DNA from: Fusobacterium necrophorum subsp. necrophorum
GTDB lineage: Bacteria; Fusobacteriota; Fusobacteriia; Fusobacteriales; Fusobacteriaceae
Reading direction: 5' to 3'
Assembly (NCBI RefSeq): GCF_004006635.1
Contig: NZ_CP034842.1
Location: 806,001-870,000 of the forward strand
DNA length: 64,000 nt
The notes under the pieces were generated by a model. That model had not been told where the DNA came from and ran no database searches. It saw nothing but the letters and a program-made list of their open reading frames with translations. A program made the position numbers and the translations under genes. This document shows, piece after piece, positions 17,998-27,347 of the stretch; the stretch's first letter is position 1; the number at the start of each line of letters is the position of its first letter.

Positions 17998-18663
17998 ATG
18001 GAATTGGATAAAAAATTAGTTCGAGAATATATTGCGGCGAGAGTTGCGAAGGAGTTTCATGACGGATATGTGGTAAACTTGGGAATTGGATTGCCTACTT
18101 TGGTATCCAACTTTGTTCCGGAAGGAATGGAAGTTATTTTCCAATCAGAAAATGGTTGCCTTGGAGTAGGACCGGCTCCGGCTCCGGGAGAAGAAGATCC
18201 TCATGCAGTGAATGCGGGAGCAGGATTTATTACTGCTTTGCCGGGAGCTCAATTTTTCGATAGTGCCACTTCTTTCGGAATTATTCGAGGAGGACATGTG
18301 GATGCAACGGTATTGGGAGCTTTGGAAGTAGATAAAGAAGGAAATCTTGCAAACTGGATGGTTCCGGGAAAAATGGTTCCGGGAATGGGTGGAGCGATGG
18401 ACTTGGTTGTCGGAGCAAAGAAAGTTATCGTGGCAATGGAACATACTTCCAAGGGATCCGTTAAAATTTTGGAAAAATGTACTCTTCCATTGACAGCAGT
18501 CAAAGTAGTCGATTTAATTATTACTGAAAAATGTGTATTTACAGTGACAGAGAAAGGATTGGAACTAATTGAAATCAGTCCATATTCTTCTTTGGAAGAT
18601 ATTAAAGCGACAACGGAGGCAGAATTTACAGTGGCAGAAAATTGTAAACAACTGTCTTTATAA
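17998..18663 (+). CDS. atoA: Acetoacetyl-CoA:acetate/butyrate CoA-transferase, beta subunit
   Basis: The 221-residue subunit B. The catalytic glutamate lies in FQSENGCLGVGPAP near residue 52, which is the expected SENG motif; the N-terminal VNLGIGLPTLVSNFVPEG is also typical. It starts 13 bases after subunit A behind AAGGAGG. It is last in the operon; a TPP riboswitch follows. Confidence 0.94.
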   Translation: MELDKKLVREYIAARVAKEFHDGYVVNLGIGLPTLVSNFVPEGMEVIFQSENGCLGVGPAPAPGEEDPHAVNAGAGFITALPGAQFFDSATSFGIIRGGHVDATVLGALEVDKEGNLANWMVPGKMVPGMGGAMDLVVGAKKVIVAMEHTSKGSVKILEKCTLPLTAVKVVDLIITEKCVFTVTEKGLELIEISPYSSLEDIKATTEAEFTVAENCKQLSL

Positions 18664-18685
18664 AACACAGAAAAAATAAATAACA

Positions 18686-18771
18686 AAGGGGAGCTCGTGT
18701 GCCGGGCTGAGAGGAAGTCAGAACTTCGACCCATGAACCTGATTTGGATAATGCCAACGTAGGGAACATAA
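18686..18771 (+). promoter_or_regulatory. TPP (THI-box) riboswitch
   Basis: The thiamine pyrophosphate aptamer core is unmistakable: GGGCTGAGAGGAAG, then GACCCATGAACCTGATTTGG, then ATGCCAACGTAGGGAA. These are the conserved P2/J2-3 and P4/J4-5 elements. It is directly upstream of a terminator hairpin and thiC, so ligand binding should switch thiC off. Confidence 0.95.
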
Positions 18772-18792
18772 GCTGAGATATTCAGAGATTAT

Positions 18793-18818
18793 GAGGGACT
18801 GCGTGTCCCTCTTTTTTA
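18793..18818 (+). terminator. Riboswitch-controlled attenuator in front of thiC
   Basis: The stem GAGGGAC (18793-18799) pairs with GTCCCTC (18805-18811) around TGCGT and is followed by six T residues. It is an intrinsic terminator placed between the TPP aptamer and the thiC ribosome binding site, the arrangement of transcriptional attenuation. Confidence 0.85.
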
Positions 18819-18836
18819 TTGATAGAGGAGGAAAGG

Positions 18837-20138
18837 ATGAAAGAATATTTTACACAAATGGAAGCGGCAAGAAAAGGAATTGTCACTCCGGAAATGAAAA
18901 TTGTGGCGGAGAAAGAAAATATGGAGGTGGAAAAATTACGAGAGTTGGTGGCAAAAGGGCAGGTGTGTATTCCTTGTAACATCAATCACAAAAGCATTAG
19001 TCCGGAAGGAATCGGAAGTGGCTTGAAAACAAAAGTAAATGTAAATTTAGGAATTTCCGGGGATAAAAGAGACTATGAAGAGGAATTTAAGAAAGCGGAT
19101 TTGGCAATTCAATATGGTTGTGAGGCAATCATGGATTTAAGTAACTATGGGAAAACCAATACTTTTCGAAGACAGTTGATAGAACGCTCTCCCGCTATGA
19201 TCGGAACGGTTCCTATGTACGATGCGATTGGATATTTGGAAAAAGATTTACAGGAGATGGAAGCGAAAGATTTCTTGGAAGTCATTGAAGCTCACGCCAA
19301 AGAGGGGGTGGATTTTATGACGATTCATGCAGGGCTTACCAGAAGGGCTGTAGAATTTTTGAAAAAACAGGATAGATTGACCAATATTGTTTCCAGAGGA
19401 GGTTCCTTACTCTATGCCTGGATGGAAATGAAACAACAGGAAAATCCTTTGTATGAACACTATGATGAAGTATTAGATATTTTACGAAAATATGATGTTA
19501 CCATTAGCTTGGGAGACGGACTTCGACCGGGTTCCAATCATGACAGCACGGATGCCGGACAATTGGCAGAGCTGATTGAGCTGGGATATTTAACAAAACG
19601 AGCCTGGGAAAAAGATGTGCAGGTTATGGTAGAGGGACCGGGACATATGGCGATTAATGAAATTGCTGCCAATATGCAAATTCAAAAAAGACTTTGTTAT
19701 GGAGCTCCTTTTTATGTCTTGGGACCTTTGGTCACGGATGTGGCACCCGGATATGATCATATTACCTCGGCAATTGGAGGAGCGATTGCAGCAACGGCAG
19801 GAGCTGATTTTCTGTGCTATGTCACTCCTGCGGAACATTTGCGTCTACCTGATGTGGAGGATGTGAAGGAAGGAATTATAGCGACAAAAATAGCGGCTCA
19901 TGCGGCAGATATTGCAAAAGGAATTCCGGGAGCAAGAGATTGGGACAATAAGATGAGTGATGCCAGACGACGTTTAGCTTGGGAAGAAATGTTTCAACTG
20001 GCTATGGATGAAGAAAAAGCCAGAAAATATTTTAACAGTCGTCCTGTTGAAGTCAAAGACAGTTGCTCCATGTGTGGAAAAATGTGTGCTATGAGAACGG
20101 TAAATCGAATTTTGGAGGGGAAAGACATTAATATTTAG
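18837..20138 (+). CDS. thiC: Phosphomethylpyrimidine synthase
   Basis: Rearranges AIR to HMP phosphate for the pyrimidine half of thiamine using a non-classical radical SAM cluster. The 433-residue protein is the short form lacking the extra N-terminal domain of proteobacterial ThiC. The C-terminal cluster motif is CSMCGKMC; the barrel motifs [11 protein letters not shown] and [11 protein letters not shown] are intact. ATG 18837 follows GGAGGAAAGG. No other thiamine gene is adjacent. Confidence 0.95.
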   Translation: MKEYFTQMEAARKGIVTPEMKIVAEKENMEVEKLRELVAKGQVCIPCNINHKSISPEGIGSGLKTKVNVNLGISGDKRDYEEEFKKADLAIQYGCEAIMDLSNYGKTNTFRRQLIERSPAMIGTVPMYDAIGYLEKDLQEMEAKDFLEVIEAHAKEGVDFMTIHAGLTRRAVEFLKKQDRLTNIVSRGGSLLYAWMEMKQQENPLYEHYDEVLDILRKYDVTISLGDGLRPGSNHDSTDAGQLAELIELGYLTKRAWEKDVQVMVEGPGHMAINEIAANMQIQKRLCYGAPFYVLGPLVTDVAPGYDHITSAIGGAIAATAGADFLCYVTPAEHLRLPDVEDVKEGIIATKIAAHAADIAKGIPGARDWDNKMSDARRRLAWEEMFQLAMDEEKARKYFNSRPVEVKDSCSMCGKMCAMRTVNRILEGKDINI

Positions 20139-20497
20139 AATATTTTGCATACTCTTGACCTGAAAGAGGAAGAAGGAATTTTATATCTTCCTTTGTATAT
20201 GACCCCTTTGCTGTAATTCTTCCAATATATCCACTATAAAAAGATAAAATAAAAAAATTTAAACTTTTTTCTTCTTTGTGAGGTCTAAAAAGTATAATAA
20301 GAAAATAAAGAAGAAAAAATAAAAAAATTTTAAACTTTTTTATAACTTATTATGTCTAAATTGTGAAGCTTAAAAAAGCTAATAAACATTTTTCTCTCCC
20401 CCCAGAAAGAAAATGTCCCCCTCCGATCAAAAGGAGGGGGGAAAATCCCAGAAAAAATAACAAAATTAAAAATAAAGGACAGAATACAAGTACTAAG

Positions 20498-20527
20498 ACA
20501 TCTCTTCTCCCATAAGAGATGTTTTTT
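20498..20527 (+). terminator. Intrinsic terminator of an unidentified transcript
   Basis: ACATCTCTT (20498-20506) pairs perfectly with AAGAGATGT (20514-20522) and is followed by T residues. It lies 360 bases after thiC, far for a thiC terminator. Confidence 0.8.
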
Positions 20528-20581
20528 AGTTTTTTGAAAGAAAAGAATTCCAAGTAAAGACTATATATTTCTGGTGTTACA

Positions 20582-20590
20582 TGCTATAAT
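20582..20590 (+). promoter_or_regulatory. Extended -10 promoter of the AAA-ATPase cluster
   Basis: TGCTATAAT with no convincing -35. The same CATGCTATAATGAAAG block recurs upstream of the broken copy on the - strand near 30007-30015, supporting its role as the promoter of this gene family. Confidence 0.65.
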
Positions 20591-20620
20591 GAAAGAAAAA
20601 GGAAAGAGAGGTGTTTTCTT

Positions 20621-22270
20621 GTGAAATTATTGCCGATTGGAATTACCGATTTTAAAGAGATAATGGAAAGTAACTGTTATTATATAGATAAAACACAATG
20701 GATTGAGGAACTTCTTCAAGACGGAGCAAAAGTGAAATTATTCACCAGACCTCGCCGTTTTGGAAAGACCTTAAATATGTCAATGTTACAATATTTTTGG
20801 GACATTTCCAACAAGGAGGAAAACAGAAAACTGTTTCAAGGCTTAAAGATAGAACGTTCTCCCTATATGGAAGAACAAGGAAAATATCCTGTGATTTATA
20901 TGACTTTGAAAGATATGAAATACGGCACTTGGAAAGAAATACTTGAAGAAATGCGGTTTTTAGTTTCAGAGCTTTTTTATTCTTATCAGTTTTTATTAAA
21001 AGATTTGAATGAATTTGATATTCCTCTGTTCAAAAATATCATTATGAAGAAAGCAAATATCAGTGAATTAAGCAATTCTTTAAAGCTTTTATCCAGGATA
21101 TTAAAAAACTACTATCACAAAAAAGTAGTTATTCTCATTGACGAGTATGATACTCCTATTGTATCTGCTTATGAGCATGGATATTATGAAGAAGCAATCT
21201 CTTTTTTTCGAATCTTTTACAGTGCCGCTTTAAAAGATAATAGTAATTTACAATTGGGAGTGATGACAGGAATCTTGCGAGTGGCGAAAGAAGGAATTTT
21301 TTCCGGCTTGAATAATTTAGTGGTATATAGTATTTTAGATGAAAAATATAGCTCTTCTTTTGGATTGACGGAAACAGAAGTGGAAGAGACATTGGAATAT
21401 TACCAATTGGAATACAATATGGAAAAAGTGAAAGAATGGTATGACGGATATTTGTTTGGAAATACGGAAATCTATAATCCCTGGTCGATTCTAAACTATA
21501 TTTCCAATCGAAAATTGGAAGCGTATTGGATTAATACCTCGAGTAACGGAATTATCAATCAGGTATTAGAAACGGCAGGAAGAACAGGAAGTAATATTTT
21601 TCAAAAGTTGGAAATGTTATTTCAACAGAAAACGATTGTTCAACGAATCAATAAAGCTTCCGATTTTCATGATTTAGTAAATATGGATGAAGTATGGCAA
21701 CTTTTTTTGCATAGTGGATACTTAACGGTAAGTGAGAAAAAACAAGATAGTATGTATGAGTTATGCATTCCGAATAAAGAAGTCTATACTTTCTTTCAAG
21801 AGAGTTTTATCCAAAAATTTTTAGGAAATTATACGACATTTACTTCCTTTATTCATTTTTTAGAGGAAAGCAAAATAGAGGAGTTGGAAAAATCGTTGGA
21901 AGAAATACTACTTTCCTCCGTGAGTTATTTTGATTTTCATGGAGAACAGGAAAAATTTTACCATATGTTTATGATTGGATTGGTGGCAAGTCTACAGGAA
22001 AGATATTACATCAAATCAAATCGGGAAAGCGGAGAAGGAAGGTATGACATTTCTTTAGAACCGAAGGATAGGAGAAAAGCAGGCTTATTGCTAGAGTTGA
22101 AAGTAGCCAAATCGGAAGAAGAATTGGAAAAGAAAGCGAAAGAAGCCTTGGAACAAATAGAGAGCAAGAAATATACTGCAGAAATGAAAGAGAGAGAAAT
22201 CTCGAATATTCTGGGATTGGGGATTTCTTTCTATGGGAAAAAGGTGAAAATAGCCCAAAAGAATTTGTAA
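20621..22270 (+). CDS. AAA-ATPase-like / PD-(D/E)XK nuclease domain protein (copy 1)
   Basis: A 549-residue member of the expanded family pairing an N-terminal AAA-ATPase-like domain with a C-terminal PD-(D/E)XK nuclease-like domain (formerly DUF1703). The P-loop variant TRPRRFGKTLNM is near residues 41-52 and a Walker B-like VVILIDEYDTPI near residue 165. The nuclease-like residues are GRYDISLEP and LLLELKVAKS near residues 470-490. It starts with GTG behind GAGAGG. The first 95 or so residues nearly equal copy 3, whereas the last 60 equal copy 2, so it is a mosaic. The biological role of the family is unknown; defence or genome maintenance are suggestions only. Confidence 0.85.
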   Translation: MKLLPIGITDFKEIMESNCYYIDKTQWIEELLQDGAKVKLFTRPRRFGKTLNMSMLQYFWDISNKEENRKLFQGLKIERSPYMEEQGKYPVIYMTLKDMKYGTWKEILEEMRFLVSELFYSYQFLLKDLNEFDIPLFKNIIMKKANISELSNSLKLLSRILKNYYHKKVVILIDEYDTPIVSAYEHGYYEEAISFFRIFYSAALKDNSNLQLGVMTGILRVAKEGIFSGLNNLVVYSILDEKYSSSFGLTETEVEETLEYYQLEYNMEKVKEWYDGYLFGNTEIYNPWSILNYISNRKLEAYWINTSSNGIINQVLETAGRTGSNIFQKLEMLFQQKTIVQRINKASDFHDLVNMDEVWQLFLHSGYLTVSEKKQDSMYELCIPNKEVYTFFQESFIQKFLGNYTTFTSFIHFLEESKIEELEKSLEEILLSSVSYFDFHGEQEKFYHMFMIGLVASLQERYYIKSNRESGEGRYDISLEPKDRRKAGLLLELKVAKSEEELEKKAKEALEQIESKKYTAEMKEREISNILGLGISFYGKKVKIAQKNL

Positions 22271-22388
22271 CAAGATATTAAATATTTCGTATTGTATTTC
22301 AAAAAATCCAAACTATTTTTTAAGATATAAAGACAGCTTTCTTTTTATAGGCTGTCACGAAAGAAAAAGGAAAGAGAGGTGTTTTCTT
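22104..22388 (+). repeat. 285-bp direct repeat, unit A
   Basis: The 3' end of AAA copy 1, the intergenic gap and the ribosome binding site of copy 2 recur almost base for base at 23877-24161. The gap includes a GACAGC/GCTGTC hairpin without a T tract. Confidence 0.9.
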
Positions 22389-24043
22389 TGAATCAGATAA
22401 AAGGATTACCAAATGGGATTAGTGATTTTAAGATATTAAGGGAGAAAAATTACTACTATGTCGATAAGAGTACCCTTATAGAAGAACTACAACAAGAAAT
22501 TGGGAAAACCATTTTATTCACAAGACCAAGAAGATTTGGAAAAACATTGAATATGTCGATGTTACAATATTTTTGGAATATTCAACATGCAGAAGAAAAT
22601 AGAAAATTGTTTCATGGATTGAAGATTGAAAACAGTCCCCATATAATGGATCAAGGAAAATATCCTGTCATTTATCTTTCTTTCAAAGATATAAAAGAAA
22701 GAAGTTGGGAAGAGTGCAAAAAAGAAATAAAGAAATTGTTATCCGATTTGTATGATAAATATCATTTTCTTCGAGAGTCATTAAATCAAAGAGATTTGAA
22801 ATATTTTGATGATATTTGGTTAGAGAAGGAAGAAAGCAGTTATTCTAATGCCCTCAAAGATTTATCAAAGTACCTTTGCCAATATTATCAAAAGAAAGTT
22901 GTTATTTTAATCGATGAATACGATACTTCAATTCTATCCGCTTATGAACATGGATATTATGAGGAAGCGATTTCTTTTTTTCGAACCTTTTACAGTGCCG
23001 CTTTGAAAGATAATGAATATTTGCAGATAGGAATTATGACAGGAATTTTACGAGTGGCAAAGGAAGGAATTTTTTCCGGCTTGAATAATCTTTCAGTATA
23101 CAGTATTCTAGATGAAAAATATTCCTCCTATTTTGGATTAACCGAAAAAGAAGTGCGGGAAGCTTTAGAATATTACGAGTTGGACTATAATATTCAAGAA
23201 GTAAAAGAATGGTATGACGGATATTTATTTGGAAATACGGAAATGTATAATCCCTGGTCCATCATCAGCTATATGGCAAATAAAAAAATAGAAGCATATT
23301 GGATAGGAACTTCCAGCAATGCTCTTATCAATCAAATGTTGGAAAAAGCAAGGAAAGAAGAAAGTGATATTTTTCAAAAATTAGAAAGCTTATTTCAAGG
23401 AAAATCTATTCTACAGCAAATTCAAAAAGGATCTGATTTTCATGATTTAGTCCATGTGGAAGAAGTGTGGCAGTTATTTTTATACAGTGGATATTTAACG
23501 ATAGAGCGAGAGCAGGAACAAGGGTTTTATCAGCTGAGAATTCCGAATAAAGAAGTGTATAGTTTTTTTCAAGAAAGCTTTATTCAAAAGTTTTTAGGAA
23601 ATGTTACAAACTTTTCTGCTTTAGTGATAGCTCTAATGCAAAAGCAATGGGCTAGATTTGAAGAAATGTTACAAACGGTTATGATGAATTCTTTCAGTTA
23701 TTTTGATATTACTATGGAAGATGAAAAAATATATCATGTTTTTATGATAGGTTTATTAAGTGTTCTACAAGGAGAATATTATATTCATTCTAATAAAGAA
23801 AGCGGTTTCGGGAGATATGATATCAGTATGGAACCGAAAGATAGTAAGAAATCAGGTTTTATCTTAGAGTTTAAGATAGCCAAATCGGAAGAAGAATTGG
23901 AGAAAAAAGCGAAAGAAGCCTTGGAACAAATAGAGAGCAAGAAATATACTACAGAAATGAAAGAGAGAGAAATCTCGAATATTCTGGGATTGGGGATTTC
24001 TTTCTATGGGAAAAAGGTGAAAATAGCCCAAAAGAATTTGTAA
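22388..24043 (+). CDS. AAA-ATPase-like / PD-(D/E)XK nuclease domain protein (copy 2)
   Basis: A 551-residue paralogue of the preceding gene. The N-terminal 90 residues differ from copies 1 and 3 (MNQIKGLPNGISDFKILRE instead of MKLLPIG) but keep the P-loop RPRRFGKTLNM, IDEYDTSI and the nuclease-like GRYDISMEP...LEFKIAKS. The TTG at 22388 occupies the spacing position used by the GTG of the other copies; a GTG at 22379 abuts the ribosome binding site and is unlikely. The last 60 residues match copy 1 almost exactly. Function unknown. Confidence 0.82.
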   Translation: MNQIKGLPNGISDFKILREKNYYYVDKSTLIEELQQEIGKTILFTRPRRFGKTLNMSMLQYFWNIQHAEENRKLFHGLKIENSPHIMDQGKYPVIYLSFKDIKERSWEECKKEIKKLLSDLYDKYHFLRESLNQRDLKYFDDIWLEKEESSYSNALKDLSKYLCQYYQKKVVILIDEYDTSILSAYEHGYYEEAISFFRTFYSAALKDNEYLQIGIMTGILRVAKEGIFSGLNNLSVYSILDEKYSSYFGLTEKEVREALEYYELDYNIQEVKEWYDGYLFGNTEMYNPWSIISYMANKKIEAYWIGTSSNALINQMLEKARKEESDIFQKLESLFQGKSILQQIQKGSDFHDLVHVEEVWQLFLYSGYLTIEREQEQGFYQLRIPNKEVYSFFQESFIQKFLGNVTNFSALVIALMQKQWARFEEMLQTVMMNSFSYFDITMEDEKIYHVFMIGLLSVLQGEYYIHSNKESGFGRYDISMEPKDSKKSGFILEFKIAKSEEELEKKAKEALEQIESKKYTTEMKEREISNILGLGISFYGKKVKIAQKNL

Positions 24044-24161
24044 CAAGATATTAAATATTTCGTATTGTATTTCAAAAAATCCAAACTATTTTTTAAGCTA
24101 TAAAGACAGCTTTCTTTTTATAGGCTGTCACGAAAGAAAGAGGAAAGAGAGGTGTTTTCTT
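23877..24161 (+). repeat. 285-bp direct repeat, unit B
   Basis: Second copy of the repeat that begins at 22104, with only a few base changes. Recombination between the two units would delete exactly one AAA gene and leave a complete one. Confidence 0.9.
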
Positions 24162-25796
24162 GTGAAATTATTGCCGATTGGAATTGCAGATTTTAAAGAG
24201 ATAATAGAAAGTAATTGTTATTATATAGATAAAACACAATGGATTGAGGAACTTCTTCAAGACGGAGCAAAAGTGAAATTATTCACCAGACCTCGCCGTT
24301 TTGGAAAGACCTTAAATATGTCAATGTTACAATATTTTTGGGACATCTCCAACAAGGAAGAAAACAGAAAACTGTTTCAAGGGTTAAAGATAGAACGTTC
24401 TCCTTATATGGAAGAACAAGGAAAATATCCTGTGATTTTTCTTTCCTTAAAAGATATTAAAACCTCCTCATTTTCCACTATGATACATAGTATTCAATAT
24501 TTGATTTCGGTTTTGTTTGATAAATTCAGTTTTCTTTCGGGAAATTTAAAGAATTTCGAGGCTCTCCAGTTTGAAAAGTTGCTATTGGGGGAAGCAAATA
24601 TTGTGGAATTACAAAATTCGATCAAACTTCTTTCTAAAATTTTGACACAATATTATAATAGGAAGACTGTTATTTTACTGGATGAATATGACAGTCCTAT
24701 CGTATCTGCTTACGAGCATGGATATTATGAGGAAGCGATTTCTTTTTTCCGAATCTTTTACAGTGCGGCTTTGAAAGACAATGAATATTTACATAAGGGA
24801 ATTATGACAGGAATATTACGAGTGGCAAAGGAAGGAATTTTTTCCGGACTGAATAATTTAGCGGTATATAGTATTTTGGATGAGAAATACAGTTCTTCCT
24901 TTGGACTGACGGAAACAGAAGTGGGAGAAGTATTGGAGTATTACGAATTGGAATACAATATGGAAAAAGTGAAAGAATGGTATGACGGATACTTGTTTGG
25001 AAATACGGAAATCTATAATCCCTGGTCAATTCTGAACTATATCTCGAATCAAACATTGGAAGCGTATTGGATTAATACCTCCAGTAATGTTTTGGTATAC
25101 GATGTATTGGAAAAAGCGAATATGGACATTTTTGAAGAATTGCAAGCCGTTTTTCAAGGAAAGGAAATTCAAAAGACCTTGGATTACTCCTTTAGTTTCC
25201 AAGATATGAAAAATCCGCAGGAAATATGGCAGTTATTGGTGCATAGCGGATATTTAAAGACGGAAAAAAATATGGGAAATCATAGATATTTGTTAAAAAT
25301 TCCAAATCAGGAAATTCATGATTTTTTTGAAAAAAGTTTCTTGAATCGTTTTTTAGGGGGAGTGGATTATTTTCATGATATGATGTTTGCCTTAAAACAA
25401 GGGAATATTAAAGTATTTGAAAAGAAATTACAGGATATTTTACTTAGCAATGTCAGTTATTATGATGTAGGGCAAGAGGAAAAATATTATCATAATCTGG
25501 TTCTGGGGATGGTTTTATCTTTATCGAAAGAATATGAAATTCACTCCAATGTAGAGAGCGGCTATGGAAGATATGATATTGCTTTGGAGCCGAGAGAAAA
25601 AACAAAAGCGGGTTTTGTGTTCGAATGTAAATTGGCTAAATCGGAAGAAGAATTGGAAAGAAAAGCAGAGGAAGCTTTACAACAGATAGCAGAAAAGAAA
25701 TATGAAGTTGTATTACAAGAAAGAGGAATTTCCAAGATTATAAGCTTAGGGCTTGCTTTTTACGGAAAAAAAGTAAAAATAATTTCAAAATTTTGA
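24162..25796 (+). CDS. AAA-ATPase-like / PD-(D/E)XK nuclease domain protein (copy 3)
   Basis: A 544-residue paralogue with GTG start. Residues 1-95 are almost the same as copy 1. Residues about 96-160 and the last 250 residues are divergent, with its own C-terminus (IISLGLAFYGKKVKIISKF). P-loop RPRRFGKT, Walker B VILLDEYDSPI and the nuclease-like GRYDIALEP...FECKLAKS are all present, so all three genes look intact. No terminator was seen before the porin promoter about 120 bases downstream. Confidence 0.84.
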   Translation: MKLLPIGIADFKEIIESNCYYIDKTQWIEELLQDGAKVKLFTRPRRFGKTLNMSMLQYFWDISNKEENRKLFQGLKIERSPYMEEQGKYPVIFLSLKDIKTSSFSTMIHSIQYLISVLFDKFSFLSGNLKNFEALQFEKLLLGEANIVELQNSIKLLSKILTQYYNRKTVILLDEYDSPIVSAYEHGYYEEAISFFRIFYSAALKDNEYLHKGIMTGILRVAKEGIFSGLNNLAVYSILDEKYSSSFGLTETEVGEVLEYYELEYNMEKVKEWYDGYLFGNTEIYNPWSILNYISNQTLEAYWINTSSNVLVYDVLEKANMDIFEELQAVFQGKEIQKTLDYSFSFQDMKNPQEIWQLLVHSGYLKTEKNMGNHRYLLKIPNQEIHDFFEKSFLNRFLGGVDYFHDMMFALKQGNIKVFEKKLQDILLSNVSYYDVGQEEKYYHNLVLGMVLSLSKEYEIHSNVESGYGRYDIALEPREKTKAGFVFECKLAKSEEELERKAEEALQQIAEKKYEVVLQERGISKIISLGLAFYGKKVKIISKF

Positions 25797-25917
25797 GAAA
25801 AAATTGAAAAGGCATCTCTTGGAAATATTATCTTTAGAATAACATTTTTTCTTGAACAAAATATCTCAAAAAAGATAGATTTATCAATTGAAAATGAGAA
25901 AAAAAGAAAAAAAGAGG

Positions 25918-25946
25918 TTTACAAAATTAAAATTATAGTGTATAGT
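25918..25946 (+). promoter_or_regulatory. Promoter of the left FomA-like porin
   Basis: TTTACA at 25918-25923, 17 bases, TATAGT at 25941-25946. The -10 lies inside the porin inverted repeat; the -35 lies outside it. A 5' leader of about 70 bases follows. Confidence 0.75.
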
Positions 25947-26202
25947 ACTAGTAATGGGAATGGTCGTGTTTGCTCCTTTGCTTACACCACCATAGAATAT
26001 TATTTTATAAGGGGGAAATTTTTATGAAAAAATTAGCACTTGTATTAGGTTCTTTATTAGTCATCGGTTCTGCCGCTTCTGCTAAAGAAGTGATGCCTGC
26101 TCCTATGCCTGAACCTGAAGTTAAAATCGTTGAAAAACCTGTCGAAGTTATCGTTTATCGTGACCGTGTCGTTCAAGCGCCTGCTAAATGGAAACCTAAT
26201 GG
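25939..26202 (+). repeat. Porin inverted repeat, left arm
   Basis: 264 bases that are the exact reverse complement of 31062-31325. The arm covers the -10 box, the 5' leader, the ribosome binding site and the first 59-60 codons of the porin (signal peptide and the Pro-rich start of the mature protein). Confidence 0.93.
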
Positions 26203-27157
26203 GTCTGTTGGTGTTGAATTAAGAACTCAAGGAAAAGTTGAAAACAAAGGTAAAAAAGCTACTGAAGAAAATGCAAGAAAAGGTTGGGCTGGAAAAGAAC
26301 CTAATGTTAGATTGGAAACAAAAGCTTCTGTAAACTTCACTGAAAATCAAAATTTGGAAGTAAGAACAAGACAAACTCATGTTCTTACTAAAACAGATTC
26401 TGATAAGGAAGAATCAAATCATAAAGATACACAAGTAAGAATTCGACATACTTATAACTTTGGAAAATTAGGTTCTTCTAAAGTTGGATTTAAGGTAGCA
26501 TCTCAATATTTACATGATGATCATGTTGATTCTTTAAGAACAAGAGCAGTGTTTGATTTTGCTGATTATATTTATAGCAATAGCTTATTCAAAACAACTG
26601 CATTAGAAATTGGTCCTTCATATAAATATGTATGGGGAGGAAATGATGACAGATATTATAATGCTCTTGGACTTTATGCAAATGCAGAATTCGAATTGCC
26701 ATATGGATTTGGTTTCCAAGCAGAATTTGAAGATGCCTTTACTTATACTTCTACTGGTAAGGGAGATGGAAAAAGAGATAAAGCTAAACTAGGACATGCA
26801 GATTTTGTTTTATCTCATAGCTTAGATTTATATAAAGAAGGAAAACATTCTTTGGCTTTCTTAAATGAATTAGAATATGAAACTTTCTGGGCTTGGGATA
26901 AAAAAGATGCTAGTATGGAAGAATGGCCACATGTTGATGGACATGGAAGAGTTAATAGTGAAGGAAAAAATAAAAAATGGGGAGCATATGAACTTACTTA
27001 TACTCCAAAACTTCAATATAACTACCAAGCTACTGAATTCGTAAAATTGTATGCAGCTATTGGAGGAGAATACGTAAATAGAGAAAATAATAAATCAACT
27101 GCACGTTACTGGAGATGGAATCCAACAGCATGGGCTGGTATGAAAGTTACTTTCTAA
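26024..27157 (+). CDS. fomA: FomA-like major outer membrane porin (left copy)
   Basis: A 377-residue outer membrane beta-barrel. The signal peptide MKKLALVLGSLLVIGSAASA is followed by a Pro/Glu/Val-rich mature N-terminus (MPAPMPEPEVKIVEKPVEV) and alternating amphipathic strands, ending in MKVTF with the terminal Phe needed for outer-membrane assembly. It resembles the FomA porin/adhesin of fusobacteria. ATG 26024 follows AAGGGGGAAA; the upstream in-frame ATG at 25970 lies in the leader. The N-terminus equals the convergent copy at 30086-31240, but the barrel body differs strongly. Confidence 0.88.
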   Translation: MKKLALVLGSLLVIGSAASAKEVMPAPMPEPEVKIVEKPVEVIVYRDRVVQAPAKWKPNGSVGVELRTQGKVENKGKKATEENARKGWAGKEPNVRLETKASVNFTENQNLEVRTRQTHVLTKTDSDKEESNHKDTQVRIRHTYNFGKLGSSKVGFKVASQYLHDDHVDSLRTRAVFDFADYIYSNSLFKTTALEIGPSYKYVWGGNDDRYYNALGLYANAEFELPYGFGFQAEFEDAFTYTSTGKGDGKRDKAKLGHADFVLSHSLDLYKEGKHSLAFLNELEYETFWAWDKKDASMEEWPHVDGHGRVNSEGKNKKWGAYELTYTPKLQYNYQATEFVKLYAAIGGEYVNRENNKSTARYWRWNPTAWAGMKVTF

Positions 27158-27192
27158 TCTAGCTTAGCATAGATTATCTGAAAAATATACTC

Positions 27193-27222
27193 AAGGCACT
27201 CACTTTGTGGGTGTCTTTTTTA
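27193..27222 (+). terminator. Terminator of the left porin
   Basis: GGCACTCAC (27195-27203) pairs with GTGGGTGTC (27207-27215) over a TTT loop, followed by T residues. The same hairpin ends the convergent porin. Confidence 0.85.
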
Positions 27223-27241
27223 TTCTTTAGGAAATTATAAA
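27215..27241 (+). repeat. Short direct repeat left of the IS91-type gene
   Basis: CTTTTTTATTCTTTAGGAAA followed by TTATAAA; it recurs with two changes at 28656-28683, the other side of the transposase gene. Confidence 0.7.
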
Positions 27242-27347
27242 TGGAAAGAAGGAGTAAAATGTTTAAAAAAAATGTAGAGTTGAAGAAGGAAAAAGATGAA
27301 AAAAAAGAAAAAATATTTTTTTGCACGCGAAAAAACCTAATGAAATA

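Larger units (their letters stand above)
20139..20620 (+). other. Gene-free region with repeats and hairpins
   Basis: I see no convincing protein gene. Two copies of a near-identical AT-only motif (AAAATAAAAAAATTTAAAC type, at about 20247 and 20316) occur. A G/C hairpin (CCCCCTCC at 20416-20424 with GGAGGGGG at 20433-20440) stands out in the AT-rich background. A strong terminator is at 20498-20527, and an extended -10 TGCTATAAT ends the region. A small RNA ending at that terminator is possible but unproven. Confidence 0.5.

Noticed and set aside
22271..22378. GACAGC/GCTGTC hairpin between AAA genes as a terminator
   Set aside because: No T tract follows and the stem is short, so I only report it as part of the repeat.
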